From contig DATBHR010000098.1 in assembly GCA_036557365.1 (NCBI GenBank), positions 310,001-374,000 on the forward strand: 64,000 nt of DNA. The letters run 5' to 3'. The translations under genes and the position numbers were made by a program. Positions 51,031 through 60,072 of this stretch are shown here, in pieces. Numbering within the stretch: the stretch's first letter is position 1; each line of letters begins with the position of its first letter. Origin of the DNA: DATKHR01 sp036557365. GTDB lineage: Bacteria > Acidobacteriota > Vicinamibacteria > Vicinamibacterales > CAVVIG01. The notes under the pieces are model-generated. The model saw nothing but the letters and a program-made list of their open reading frames with translations, searched no databases and was not told the origin of the DNA.

Positions 51031-52221
51031 ATGACGAACGAACCGATTCCGTTTCTTGATCTCGTGACACCCCATCGCGAGCTCGAAGCTGAGCTCGTTG
51101 AGGTTTTTCGGCAAGCCTTGCAGACCGCCTCGTTCATCGGGGGGCCAGAGATTCAAGGCTTCGAAAAGGAATTCGCAGCGCACGCCGGCACGCAGGAGGC
51201 GGTCGCCGTTGGGAGCGGAACTGACGCTGTCCGATTCGCGTTGATGGCTGCTGGGGTCGGTGCGGGAGACTCCGTTGTCACGGTCGCGAACACGTTCATC
51301 GCGACAGTCGAAGGTATCAGCCAGGCTGGCGCTTCCACCGAGTTCGTCGACGTGGATGAAGAGACGTACAACCTGAGTGCGTCGCGCCTCGCCGAATACC
51401 TGGCAAGTTGTGAGATCGACCGAGCAACTGGCCGGCCCATCGGCCGTCGGTCGGGTAAGCCGATCCGTGCCGTCGTTCCGGTTCATCTCTACGGGCAGAT
51501 GGCGGACATGGACGCGATCGAGGAGCTGGCCGACCGCTATGGATTAATCGTCGTCGAAGACGCATGTCAGGCACACGGTGGCGAATTCGCATCTTCTGCG
51601 GGACGGCGGCGTGCAGGATCGATGGGGAAGGCTGCAGCGTTCAGTTTCTACCCTGGAAAGAACCTCGGCGCGTGCGGCGAAGCGGGAGCGGTTACAACGA
51701 ACGATCCTGAGCTGGCGCGCGTCGTGCGTGTGCTGCGCGATCACGGCCAGATCCAGAAGTATTACCACGACCTCGAAGGCTACAACGGACGCATGGACGC
51801 TATTCAGGCCGCCATCCTCCGGTTCAAGCTGCGGCGGCTGGATGGTTGGAACACGCAGCGCCGGGCGGCCGCAGCGCGCTATACCGAGCTGCTGTCGGGC
51901 ATTCCGTGCGTTGCTACGCCGAAAGAGCTCACCGCGAGCAAGGGCGTCTACCACTTGTATGTAATTCGCACATCGGATCGTGACGGGCTCGCGCAGCACT
52001 TGAAGGCGAACGGCATTTCCACTGGTCTCCATTACCCTGTCCCGCTTCACATGCAGAATTGTTATAGGAGCTGGGGCTACCTGCCGGGGAGTCTGCCGGT
52101 CACAGAGCGCGTGAGCCGCGAGATCCTGTCGCTTCCGATGTTCCCCGGCCTGACGGCCGAGCAGCAGCGTCGTGTTGTTTCATCGATCGAGGAATTCGCA
52201 ACGCAGCCGATCATCAGGTAA
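51031..52221 (+). CDS. DegT/DnrJ/EryC1 aminotransferase, WbpE-like
   Basis: 396 aa, preceded by GAGGAG. A PLP-dependent sugar aminotransferase: FLDLVTPHRELEAELVEVFRQALQT at the start, SGTDAVRFALMAAGVGAGDSVVTVANTFIAT, VVEDACQAHGGEF with the PLP-binding Asp, and FSFYPGKNLGACGEAGAV with the Schiff-base Lys210. WbpE members transfer an amino group from glutamate to UDP-3-keto sugars. Its likely partners are the dehydrogenase at 48403 and the acyltransferase at 47885, with the deacetylase gene between them. Confidence 0.93.
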   Translation: MTNEPIPFLDLVTPHRELEAELVEVFRQALQTASFIGGPEIQGFEKEFAAHAGTQEAVAVGSGTDAVRFALMAAGVGAGDSVVTVANTFIATVEGISQAGASTEFVDVDEETYNLSASRLAEYLASCEIDRATGRPIGRRSGKPIRAVVPVHLYGQMADMDAIEELADRYGLIVVEDACQAHGGEFASSAGRRRAGSMGKAAAFSFYPGKNLGACGEAGAVTTNDPELARVVRVLRDHGQIQKYYHDLEGYNGRMDAIQAAILRFKLRRLDGWNTQRRAAAARYTELLSGIPCVATPKELTASKGVYHLYVIRTSDRDGLAQHLKANGISTGLHYPVPLHMQNCYRSWGYLPGSLPVTERVSREILSLPMFPGLTAEQQRRVVSSIEEFATQPIIR

Positions 52222-52227
52222 CGAACG

Positions 52228-53121
52228 ATGACTGAGCATCCGTACGAAAGCGTCCGATGGCCGTTGATGAACACGGATCGCTACGCCGCGTTTGAACAAG
52301 CGACGGGCGGAAAACTTGTCAAGGCGGGTGACATGTGGTGGAGACAAGTCCGCCCGCTGTTTTACCGGCCGCTTTTGCCGTTTAAGAAGCACGACTTGAA
52401 GGAGACCATGCGTGGTGTCCACCGCATCGGCGCGTTCCAGCATGGCGTTCTGGACGGCCAGTCATCGAACTCCTACCTCAACCCGATCGTTTTCGACGAG
52501 TTGGGCACCTACGACATGAAGAACCTGCGCAAGAACGTACGCAGTCAGGTAAAGAAGGCGCTGCAAAGCGACATCTCGGTACGGCGCATTATCGATGAGG
52601 GTGAACTGGCCGAGAAAGGCCATTCCGTGTATCTGTCATTCCTCGAGCGGACCAAGTATTCGTTCGATTCAAACCGGCGCCAGAAGGAAGGATTCGCCCG
52701 ATGGGTGCACACGATCTTGCAGTTTCCCGAAGCGGTCGTTCTCGGAAGCTTTGCGGGCGAGGAGATGCTCTCGTTCGAGATCAGCTGTCTCGTTGAGGGC
52801 GCGGTCATCCTGAAGACGATCGTCAACTCGGACAGGGCATTGAAGCTGTACGTGCCGGATTTGCTGCTGCATCACACGCGCATCAGCGCGCGGCAGCAAT
52901 CCGAAATCGAATTGATCTACGACAGCATGCTTACTCACTCTGCGGGCATCAACGAGTTCAAGATCCTCCGCGGCGGCAAAGTGGTCGCGCTTCCCGCGTT
53001 TCTGCATCTGAACGCCGCGACGGTCTGGCTGATCAAACGATCCAGCAAGAGCGCTTACGACAAGTTGCGTGGCTTCGGGCACGACGAGCTCGTCGCGAGC
53101 GGTCTCGCGGCGGCTCATTGA
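52228..53121 (+). CDS. FemAB/GNAT-like acyltransferase, first of two
   Basis: 297 aa, six bases after the aminotransferase. The region GTYDMKNLRKNVRSQVKKAL followed by YLSFLERTKYSFDSNRRQKEGFARWV resembles the second lobe of FemAB-type GNAT proteins that add amino acids or acyl groups to glycans or peptidoglycan. VVLGSFAGEEMLSFEISC and a closing IELIYDSMLTHSAGINEFKILRGGK fit the acyl-transfer fold. Donor and acceptor are unknown. The stop overlaps the next gene's start region by four bases. Confidence 0.68.
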   Translation: MTEHPYESVRWPLMNTDRYAAFEQATGGKLVKAGDMWWRQVRPLFYRPLLPFKKHDLKETMRGVHRIGAFQHGVLDGQSSNSYLNPIVFDELGTYDMKNLRKNVRSQVKKALQSDISVRRIIDEGELAEKGHSVYLSFLERTKYSFDSNRRQKEGFARWVHTILQFPEAVVLGSFAGEEMLSFEISCLVEGAVILKTIVNSDRALKLYVPDLLLHHTRISARQQSEIELIYDSMLTHSAGINEFKILRGGKVVALPAFLHLNAATVWLIKRSSKSAYDKLRGFGHDELVASGLAAAH

Positions 53122-54194
53122 GGCGTAAGGACCGCCCAGTTTCCTTGAAACCCGTGGCCATCTACTCACTGGATCCCATCGTCGACCCGCGCTGGTCGGA
53201 GTTCGTCGACCGTCACGCGAGCGCATCGATCGTCCACACACCCGAGTGGCTATGCGCGCTCAAGAGGACCTATGGCTACCGACCGGTGGTGTACACGACA
53301 TCCGCGCCGGGCTCGACGCTCACCAATGGCGCAGTGCTGTGTCGTGTCAGTAGCTGGTTGACGGGGCGCCGCTGGGTCTCGCTGCCGTTCACGGACCACT
53401 GTGAACTTCTGGTCGATTCGCGCGAGCGTGAGGCCGAGATTCTTGAAGCTCTACACCAGGCCGGCAGTCGCGAGCGTCTGAGGTACATCGAGCTGCGCGC
53501 GCTCGGACTCCAACAGCCTGAGAACTCCGACTGGAAAGTAGAAGCAACATACTGCCTCCACGTGCTCGATCTGCAGCCGTCGCTCGACGACATCTTTCGC
53601 GCGACGCACAAGACCGCGGTTCAGCAGGCCATCCGAAGAGCGGAACGGGAGCAGCTCGAGTACTCGGACGGACGATCGGAAGCGCTGTTGGATGAATTCT
53701 ACCGACTACTGTTGCTGACGCGTCGACGGCACAACCTGCCGCCGCAGCCAATCCAATGGTTTCGCAATCTAATTGTTAGTGTCGGCGATCGTTTGAAGAT
53801 TCGGGTGGCCTCGAAGGATGGCAAGACTGTTGCGAGCATCCTGACGTTCCAGTGGGGCGACACGATCCACTACAAGTACGGCTGTTCCGATGCGCAATTC
53901 CACAACCTCGGAGGCATCGCGATGCTGTTGTGGAAGACGATTCAGGAAGGGAAGGCGTCCGGTGCACGCGGACTCGACTTCGGCCGTTCGGACTTGGACA
54001 ACCCGGGATTGATCACGTTCAAAGATCGCTGGGGCGCGAAACAGTCGGTGCTGTCCTACGTCCGCCACTCGCGTCAGCCGGCGAAACACGCCGGCGCCGG
54101 CCGTGGCGCGCGTCTGGCCCAGCAGGTGTTCGCCCGGATGCCTGACGAGATGCTCGTAGCGGCCGGCCGTCTCCTGTATCGGCACATCGCATAG
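53118..54194 (+). CDS. FemAB-like protein of exosortase/exopolysaccharide loci
   Basis: 358 aa. Two GNAT-like lobes: the first has SASIVHTPEWLCALKRTYGYRPVVY and WVSLPFTDHCELLV. The second has DIFRATHKTAVQQAIRRAEREQLEY, LLLLTRRRHNLPPQPIQWFRNL, VASILTFQWGDTIHYKYGCSDAQFHNLGG and GLDFGRSDLDNPGLITFKDRWGA. This matches the layout of FemAB-related proteins regularly found in XrtA/PEP-CTERM loci. It is a candidate amino-acyl ligase for the polymer. It follows another FemAB-like gene with overlapping ends. Confidence 0.8.
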   Translation: MRRKDRPVSLKPVAIYSLDPIVDPRWSEFVDRHASASIVHTPEWLCALKRTYGYRPVVYTTSAPGSTLTNGAVLCRVSSWLTGRRWVSLPFTDHCELLVDSREREAEILEALHQAGSRERLRYIELRALGLQQPENSDWKVEATYCLHVLDLQPSLDDIFRATHKTAVQQAIRRAEREQLEYSDGRSEALLDEFYRLLLLTRRRHNLPPQPIQWFRNLIVSVGDRLKIRVASKDGKTVASILTFQWGDTIHYKYGCSDAQFHNLGGIAMLLWKTIQEGKASGARGLDFGRSDLDNPGLITFKDRWGAKQSVLSYVRHSRQPAKHAGAGRGARLAQQVFARMPDEMLVAAGRLLYRHIA

Positions 54195-54211
54195 CTTCTG
54201 TCTGATTTGCC

Positions 54212-55417
54212 GTGTCGAACCAAACCAGCGGCAACACGCAGCCTCACGACCAGTTGAGGGTTTGTATGGTCGCGTATGCGCTGTATCTGAACGATGCGCG
54301 TATCAAGGCATATGTGCGCAGTCTCGAAAAAGTAGGTGCCGCGGTGGACGTTCTTGTTGTCCGGGAGCCGGGCAAACCCCGCACGCAACTCTCCGGCAGC
54401 ACGCGTATCGTCTATCTGACGAAGCAGTACCGCGGCGACAGCGCCGCGATGTACGTTTTGTCGTACTTCAAGTTCTTCTTCGCGAGCTTTCTGACTCTTA
54501 GTTGTCTAGCGCTACGTCGACGCTATACGGCCGTGCATGTGCACAACATGCCGAATCTGCTCATCTTCACCTCGGTCCTGCCGCGGCTGCTCGGCGCGAG
54601 ATTGATCCTCGACGTCCACGATTTGATGCCCGCGAACTACATGGCTAAATTCCACGTCGATGACCGCCATTGGCTCGTTCGCCTGCTGGTACTCGAGCAA
54701 CGGGTTTCTGCCATGATGGCGAACTACGTCTTCTGCGCCGATCATTCGCAGGGAGAGTTCATCGAAAGGATCTGCGGGGTGCCGCGGCGAAAGCTGTTCG
54801 TGCTGCTGAATCTTCCAAACGAAGATACGTTCAAACCGATCAAGAAGGCCCGTCGAAACGATGTGTTCGAGCTCGTCTATCACGGCACCATCGCGCATCG
54901 GCTTGGAATCGACATCCTGCTGCGCGCCTTGGCTCACCTGCCGGATGATCTGCCGGTTCGCCTATCGATCTATGGAAACGGCGATTTTCTCGATCAGGCG
55001 AGGCGGCTCGCCGAGGAGCTCCGCCTCGGCGACCGCGTGTACTTCAGCGCGTCGTTCTTTCCAGTCGAAGCTATTCCGGAAATGGTCGGCAGCATGGACC
55101 TTGGCGTCGTCGGCAATCGGCGGACCCTCGCGTGCGACAAGTTCATGCTTCCGGTAAAGCTGCTCGAGTATGTGTACCTGGGCGTGCCCGTTGTCGCACC
55201 GAGGCTTGAGATCATCAGGCGATATTTTGACGAAGAGATGATCAAGTTTTACGAGCCAGAAGATTCGATGGACCTCGCGCGATGTATCGTGGAGTTGTAC
55301 GAGAGCCCTCGCGAAAGAGATCTCATGGCTCGAAATGCGTCTAGGTTCTACGATGCGTACAACTGGCACGCCCAGGCCGCCGCATATCTTCGACTCCTAT
55401 CGGAACAGAGGGCGTGA
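54212..55417 (+). CDS. Glycosyltransferase family 4
   Basis: 401 aa. GT-B fold: an N-terminal Rossmann part with RVCMVAYALYLNDARIKAYVRSLEKVG, HVHNMPNLLIFTSVLPRLLGARLILDVHDL, and a C-terminal part with FELVYHGTIAHRLGIDILLRAL, LSIYGNGDF and VKLLEYVYLGVPVVAPRLEIIRRYF, where the ExxxxG-type donor-binding motif appears (LEYVYLGVP). It adds a sugar from a nucleotide donor to the growing lipid-linked unit. The sugar is not predictable. It directly precedes the polymerase/ligase gene. Confidence 0.9.
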   Translation: MSNQTSGNTQPHDQLRVCMVAYALYLNDARIKAYVRSLEKVGAAVDVLVVREPGKPRTQLSGSTRIVYLTKQYRGDSAAMYVLSYFKFFFASFLTLSCLALRRRYTAVHVHNMPNLLIFTSVLPRLLGARLILDVHDLMPANYMAKFHVDDRHWLVRLLVLEQRVSAMMANYVFCADHSQGEFIERICGVPRRKLFVLLNLPNEDTFKPIKKARRNDVFELVYHGTIAHRLGIDILLRALAHLPDDLPVRLSIYGNGDFLDQARRLAEELRLGDRVYFSASFFPVEAIPEMVGSMDLGVVGNRRTLACDKFMLPVKLLEYVYLGVPVVAPRLEIIRRYFDEEMIKFYEPEDSMDLARCIVELYESPRERDLMARNASRFYDAYNWHAQAAAYLRLLSEQRA

Positions 55418-55437
55418 TGAGGACACGTGGAACGTAG

Positions 55438-56949
55438 ATGCCTCCTCAACTAGCGCTGTTGTTCGTCACCGTTGGCGTCCTCTCGATCCTGGCGCTCGAC
55501 ATTCGCAGCGAGCCGCGCGTTTCTGGTGCGATTTGGATCCCGTTGATCTGGATTCTCTTGCTCGCATCGCGACCGCTGAGCCGGTGGCTAAACCCGGCCG
55601 ATTCAACTCTCGGAGAGGGTGTCGAGGACGGCAGTCCGATCGACCGCAACATGCTGTCGCTGCTCATGGTGATGGCGGCGGTCGTTCTCGCCAGCCGGAA
55701 GATACAGTGGGTCGAATGGTGCCGCCGCAATGTGTGGCTGGTCGTGTTGCTGGCGTATTGCGGTCTGAGTGTGCTCTGGTCGGACTTTCCCGCAATTGCA
55801 TTGAAGCGATGGACCCGCGCCATCGGCGCGATCATGATGATCCTCGTCGTACTATCGGAGAAGGATCCGGTGGCGGGGATTGCGACCCTCGTGCGGCGGT
55901 GCTCATACGTTCTCGTGCCCGTCTCTATCCTGCTCATCAAGTACTACCGGACAAGTGGCGTCGCGTACGACGGCTGGACCGGAGCGGAGATGCTTGTCGG
56001 GGCTGCGACGGACAAGAATGGGCTCGGTCGCTTGTGTCTCGTCACTGGCCTCTTCGCCATATGGGAGATCATTACTGGCAAGCACAACCAGCACATCCAT
56101 CACGACTGGATGAACAAAGTGGTCCGCCTCGCTATCCTCAGTGCCACGTTGTGGCTGTTGATGATGGCGGACAGCGCGACTTCTCTCGTCAGCACCATCA
56201 TCGGATCGTCAGTGATCATTGCGCTCGGTTTGCCGATTATCAGGAGGAACGCGAGGCATCTCGGGATCGTGGTCCTCTCCGTGGTGGGGGTCGCCACGGC
56301 TCTGACGATGTCCTTTGGTCTTCTCGAACACACTGCCGGCGGATTGGGTCGCAATATGACGTTTACGGACCGGACGTTCGTGTGGCAAGACCTGCTCGCC
56401 ATGCAAACGCCGCCCCTGTTAGGGGTGGGCTACGATTCCTTCTGGCTGGGAGATCGGCTGGACAAATTCGTGACAACGCGCAAGGTGACGTCGGCGCATG
56501 ACGGCTACCTTGAGGTGTACATCGAGCTGGGCTTCATTGGGCTGGCGCTGTTCGCAGCGCTGCTCTTCAGCACTTTTTGGCGCGCAAAGAAGTCGCTCCT
56601 GTCGTCTTTCGACTACGGAAGGCTCCGCGTCGCAATACTGACAGTGTTTCTCCTGTACAACGTTACCGAGTCCGGGTACAAAGCGACCACTTTCATCTTC
56701 TTTGTCCTGCTTCTCGTCGCGATCGAAGTGCCCGGACTTGGCGCGCCCGTGCCTGTTTCGGTTGCGCCCCCGTGGTCGACCCACGGGCACACACCCATCG
56801 TTCGCTCGCGACGGCTGGCGAACATAAGGCCGGCTCCGGTGGTGCAGGCAACGGCGTCGCCAAAAGCGGCCCTCCACCGATTCCGATCTTTTGCGAGCCG
56901 AAATTCTTTGCGCCACCGAAACCAAGAAGGCGCAATTGAGGTGTCATGA
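55438..56949 (+). CDS. O-antigen ligase/polymerase family membrane protein (Wzy/WaaL)
   Basis: 503 aa with about 10-12 hydrophobic segments. The Wzy_C-type core includes SVLWSDFPAIALKRWTRAIGAIMMILVV, a periplasmic loop with TFTDRTFVWQDLLAMQTPPLLGVGYDSFWLG, and AHDGYLEVYIELGFIGLALF, which carries the conserved Arg and His (HDGYLE) of this superfamily. It would polymerise repeat units or attach the glycan. The last 80 residues are cytoplasmic or periplasmic, Pro/Arg-rich and variable. It overlaps the SDR gene by four bases. Confidence 0.88.
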   Translation: MPPQLALLFVTVGVLSILALDIRSEPRVSGAIWIPLIWILLLASRPLSRWLNPADSTLGEGVEDGSPIDRNMLSLLMVMAAVVLASRKIQWVEWCRRNVWLVVLLAYCGLSVLWSDFPAIALKRWTRAIGAIMMILVVLSEKDPVAGIATLVRRCSYVLVPVSILLIKYYRTSGVAYDGWTGAEMLVGAATDKNGLGRLCLVTGLFAIWEIITGKHNQHIHHDWMNKVVRLAILSATLWLLMMADSATSLVSTIIGSSVIIALGLPIIRRNARHLGIVVLSVVGVATALTMSFGLLEHTAGGLGRNMTFTDRTFVWQDLLAMQTPPLLGVGYDSFWLGDRLDKFVTTRKVTSAHDGYLEVYIELGFIGLALFAALLFSTFWRAKKSLLSSFDYGRLRVAILTVFLLYNVTESGYKATTFIFFVLLLVAIEVPGLGAPVPVSVAPPWSTHGHTPIVRSRRLANIRPAPVVQATASPKAALHRFRSFASRNSLRHRNQEGAIEVS

Positions 56950-58007
56950 ACCGTTCTGCGAACGACAGCATCATCCAACCGAACGAGCAGATTCTAATCA
57001 CCGGATCGAACGGGTTCATCGGGACGAGGCTCGTCCAAGCACTTATCGAACATGGATTCCGCAACCTGAGATGCCTTGTGCGGTCCAGAAACAACCGCAC
57101 GGAAGGCCTCTTCGAGCTCGTCCGACGCCATCCGGATGTGAGGCTCGACGTCGTCGAAGGCAACCTGATTTCCAGAGCCGATGCGGCACGCGTCGCTGCG
57201 GGGGCCGTTGTCGTGTATCACCTAGCGGCTGGAATGGAGAAATCGTTTCCGGGATCGTTTTTGAACACAGTGGTCACGACGAGAAATCTGCTCGACGAAG
57301 TCTGCGGGAGCGGCGTGTTGAAGCGGTTCGTCAACGTAAGTTCTCTTGCTGTGTATACGAATCGTCGGTTGAGGCGCCATGCGATGCTGGACGAAGCGTG
57401 CGAACTCGAGTCACATCTGGTCGAGCGTGACGAACCGTACGTGTACGCGAAGCTGAAACAGGACGAGCTCGTTCTCGCTTACGGCGGGAAGCGAGGTCTT
57501 CCGTTCGTCATTCTCCGGCCCGGAGCCGTGTACGGCCCAGGCAAACCTGATCTGACCAGCCGTGTCGGCATCGGCACCTTCGGCATCTATCTTCATCTCG
57601 GCGGCCGCAACCAGATCCCGTTCACGCACGTGATAAATTGCGCCGATGCGATCGCACTCGCCGGATTTCGGTGTGGCATCGACGGACAGACGTTCAACGT
57701 CATTGATGACGATCTTCCAACGAGCAGTCAGTTCTGGTCAGGATACCGGCGACACGTGGGCCGCAAGGCGTATCTGCCTGTTCCGTATCCAGTGTTCTAC
57801 GCGTTCTGCGCGCTCTGGGAGAAGTACGCACGATGGTCGGAAGGGCAAATCCCGGCGGCGTTCAACCGCGCCAGGTGCTCGGCGTACTGGAAAGGCAACC
57901 GATACTCGAATCAAAAGCTGAAGGAGTTGCTCCAGTGGCAGCCGACGATCAGCTACCAGGAAGGAGTGCGGGGCTACTACGAGTATCTCCGCGCGCAGGT
58001 AAGCTGA
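56946..58007 (+). CDS. NAD-dependent epimerase/dehydratase (extended SDR)
   Basis: 353 aa. The NAD-binding motif ILITGSNGFIGTRLVQALIEHG lies at the N-terminus. The catalytic Tyr-Lys pair is YVYAK (in EPYVYAKLKQDELVL), and FVILRPGAVYGPGKPDL follows, typical of sugar epimerases and dehydratases. The C-terminal part (FNVIDDDLPTSSQFW) fits the substrate domain. The reaction on a nucleotide sugar cannot be specified. The stop overlaps the ATG of the next dehydrogenase. Confidence 0.88.
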   Translation: MNRSANDSIIQPNEQILITGSNGFIGTRLVQALIEHGFRNLRCLVRSRNNRTEGLFELVRRHPDVRLDVVEGNLISRADAARVAAGAVVVYHLAAGMEKSFPGSFLNTVVTTRNLLDEVCGSGVLKRFVNVSSLAVYTNRRLRRHAMLDEACELESHLVERDEPYVYAKLKQDELVLAYGGKRGLPFVILRPGAVYGPGKPDLTSRVGIGTFGIYLHLGGRNQIPFTHVINCADAIALAGFRCGIDGQTFNVIDDDLPTSSQFWSGYRRHVGRKAYLPVPYPVFYAFCALWEKYARWSEGQIPAAFNRARCSAYWKGNRYSNQKLKELLQWQPTISYQEGVRGYYEYLRAQVS

Positions 58008-59125
58008 TGCTGAAGGTCGCTATCGTCGGGTGCGGCAAGATTGCCGATGATCACGCGCAGCAGATTCGCCGCGTGCGGCTCGGCAACTTGGTCGCGTTCT
58101 GCGATGCCGAGCCTCTGATGGCGCAACAAATGCGCGACCGCTTCGGCGGCGATGCGTACAATTCCGTCGCCGAGCTGCTCGCGAGGGCGAGGCCGGACGT
58201 GGTGCACATCACGACGCCGCCGCAAAGCCATTTCCCGCTTGCGATGGAGTGTCTCGAAGCCAATTGTCACGTGTTCGTCGAAAAGCCTTTCACGATGAAT
58301 GTCGGTGAAGCTGAGCGTCTGCTTGGAGCCGCCGCCTCGCGTCACCTCAAGGTCAGCGTCGATCACAATCTGCAGTTCACCGAGCCGGCGTTGCGCCTAC
58401 GTGCGCTCGTCGCCGACGGGTTCCTAGGCGGTCCGCCGGTGCATCTTGAGAGCTACTACTGCTACGATCTCAGCGATCCGGGTTATGCGCGATCGTTCCT
58501 GAGCGACTCGGCACACTGGGTTCGCCGGTTGCCGGGTGGTCTGCTCCAGAACATCATCAGCCACGGCATTGCGCGGATTGCCGAGCACGTGAAGTCAGAA
58601 GATCCTGGCGTAACGGCACTCGGGCGAACGAGTCCGATGCTGCGTTCACTTGGAGAGCAGCGGCTGCGCGACGAGCTGCGGGTCCTGGTTCACGACGATA
58701 CGACGACGGCGTACTTCACGTTCTCATCGCAGATGCGCCCGCAGGTATCCGAGCTGCGGATATTCGGACACCGAAATGCACTGCTCCTCGACGATAACCA
58801 TCATCTTCTGGTCAAGCTTCATGGCGACAAGTACAAAAGCTACCTCGACATGGTGGTGCCGCCGCTGAATGTGTCCAGAGGATTTTTTGCAAACGCGGCG
58901 CGCAACGTCCGAAGCCTTGTGACGGGCCGACTGCATATGAGCGAAGGGATGAAGGAGCTGATCGAGCGCTTCTATCGCTCAATCGTGGATGATGGACCGG
59001 TGCCCATCCCGTATCGTGAAATCGTACTGACATCCCGGATTATGGACTCGGTGTTCGCGCAGTTGGGCACGGTGCGAGAAGTGCCCCAGGACCGAGCCGC
59101 CACAGCTGCCGCGTCCGCAGGGTGA
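58007..59125 (+). CDS. Gfo/Idh/MocA-family oxidoreductase, second copy
   Basis: 372 aa from ATG 58007 (TGATG overlap with the SDR gene). NAD-binding motif VAIVGCGKIADDHAQQIRRV, then DVVHITTPPQSHFPLAMECLEANCHVFVEKPF with the EKP Lys, and a C-terminal beta-sheet domain (PPVHLESYYCYDLSDP). It differs from the copy at 48403 in sequence, and its different motif context suggests a separate sugar substrate. Its pairing with an SDR gene suggests a redox or epimerisation step for one residue of the polymer. Confidence 0.87.
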   Translation: MLKVAIVGCGKIADDHAQQIRRVRLGNLVAFCDAEPLMAQQMRDRFGGDAYNSVAELLARARPDVVHITTPPQSHFPLAMECLEANCHVFVEKPFTMNVGEAERLLGAAASRHLKVSVDHNLQFTEPALRLRALVADGFLGGPPVHLESYYCYDLSDPGYARSFLSDSAHWVRRLPGGLLQNIISHGIARIAEHVKSEDPGVTALGRTSPMLRSLGEQRLRDELRVLVHDDTTTAYFTFSSQMRPQVSELRIFGHRNALLLDDNHHLLVKLHGDKYKSYLDMVVPPLNVSRGFFANAARNVRSLVTGRLHMSEGMKELIERFYRSIVDDGPVPIPYREIVLTSRIMDSVFAQLGTVREVPQDRAATAAASAG

Positions 59126-59132
59126 GGGCAAC

Positions 59133-60059
59133 ATGAATGCTCGAGTGGGTCTCCCGCAGTACATTTTGATTACGCCTGCACGAAATGAACAGGCGAACAT
59201 CGAACGCACGATCCAGTGTGTGGTCAACCAAACCATGCGGCCTCTGCGCTGGGTGATCGTCAATGACGGTTCGACCGACGAGACCGGCCCGATTGTCCGT
59301 CGCTATACAGAGCGGCATGACTGGATCATCCCAGTCGATATGCCCATGCACCGCGATCGCAGCTTCGCCGCGAAAGCGCATTCCTTCAAGGCGGGATACG
59401 ACCGCATAAAAGGCCTCGATTTCGAGATCGTCGGCAACCTGGACGCGGATCTCTCATTCGAGGACGACTATTTCGAATTCCTGATGATGAAGTTTGCCGG
59501 CGATCCGAAGCTCGGGGTGGCGGGAACGATCTTTCGCGAAGACAACTTTAGTTCGGAGGCCAACAGCTTCGAGGGGCAGCAGCACGTTGCTGGCGGAGCC
59601 CAAATGTTCCGGCGAGGCTGCTTCGATGAAATCGGTGGCTACGTACCGAACAAGGCCGGCGGTGTTGATTGGATTGCGGTGACGACTGCGCGCATGAAGG
59701 GCTGGAAGACGCGCTCGTATCGCGAAAAGGCTTTCTTTCATCACAGAAGCCTGGGCACTGCCGAGCGAGGTCCGCTGGCGTCCGCGTTTTCGTACGGCGA
59801 AAAGGACTACTACCTGGGCAATGCGCCCGCCTGGCAGATCTTCCGCATCGTGTATCGTTTGACCAATCGTCCTTATGTCGTCGGGGGCGCCGCGTTGGCG
59901 CTGGGGTATGCCTCCGCGGCGATCCGTCGCATCAACAGGCCCGTGAACGCTGAGTTGATGAAGTTTCATCGAGCCGAGCAAATGGTTAAGCTCCGGGCCA
60001 TCCTGAAATCGGCGGTCCGTTTGAAACGCATGGACAGCTATCAGGGTGCGGAGAACTAG
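59133..60059 (+). CDS. Glycosyltransferase family 2
   Basis: 308 aa. GT-A fold: ILITPARNEQANIERTIQCVVNQTMRPLRWVIVNDGSTDET at the start, the metal-binding DxD within VGNLDADLSFEDDYFEFL, and the acceptor region GGAQMFRRGCFDEIGGYVPNKAGGVDWIAV. The middle block SFAAKAHSFKAGYDRIKGLD is family-like. No C-terminal transmembrane helices are obvious. It transfers a sugar to the lipid-linked intermediate. It slightly overlaps the open frame of the next gene, whose likely start lies 13 bases after this stop. Confidence 0.9.
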   Translation: MNARVGLPQYILITPARNEQANIERTIQCVVNQTMRPLRWVIVNDGSTDETGPIVRRYTERHDWIIPVDMPMHRDRSFAAKAHSFKAGYDRIKGLDFEIVGNLDADLSFEDDYFEFLMMKFAGDPKLGVAGTIFREDNFSSEANSFEGQQHVAGGAQMFRRGCFDEIGGYVPNKAGGVDWIAVTTARMKGWKTRSYREKAFFHHRSLGTAERGPLASAFSYGEKDYYLGNAPAWQIFRIVYRLTNRPYVVGGAALALGYASAAIRRINRPVNAELMKFHRAEQMVKLRAILKSAVRLKRMDSYQGAEN

Positions 60060-60072
60060 AACCGGATCGTCG

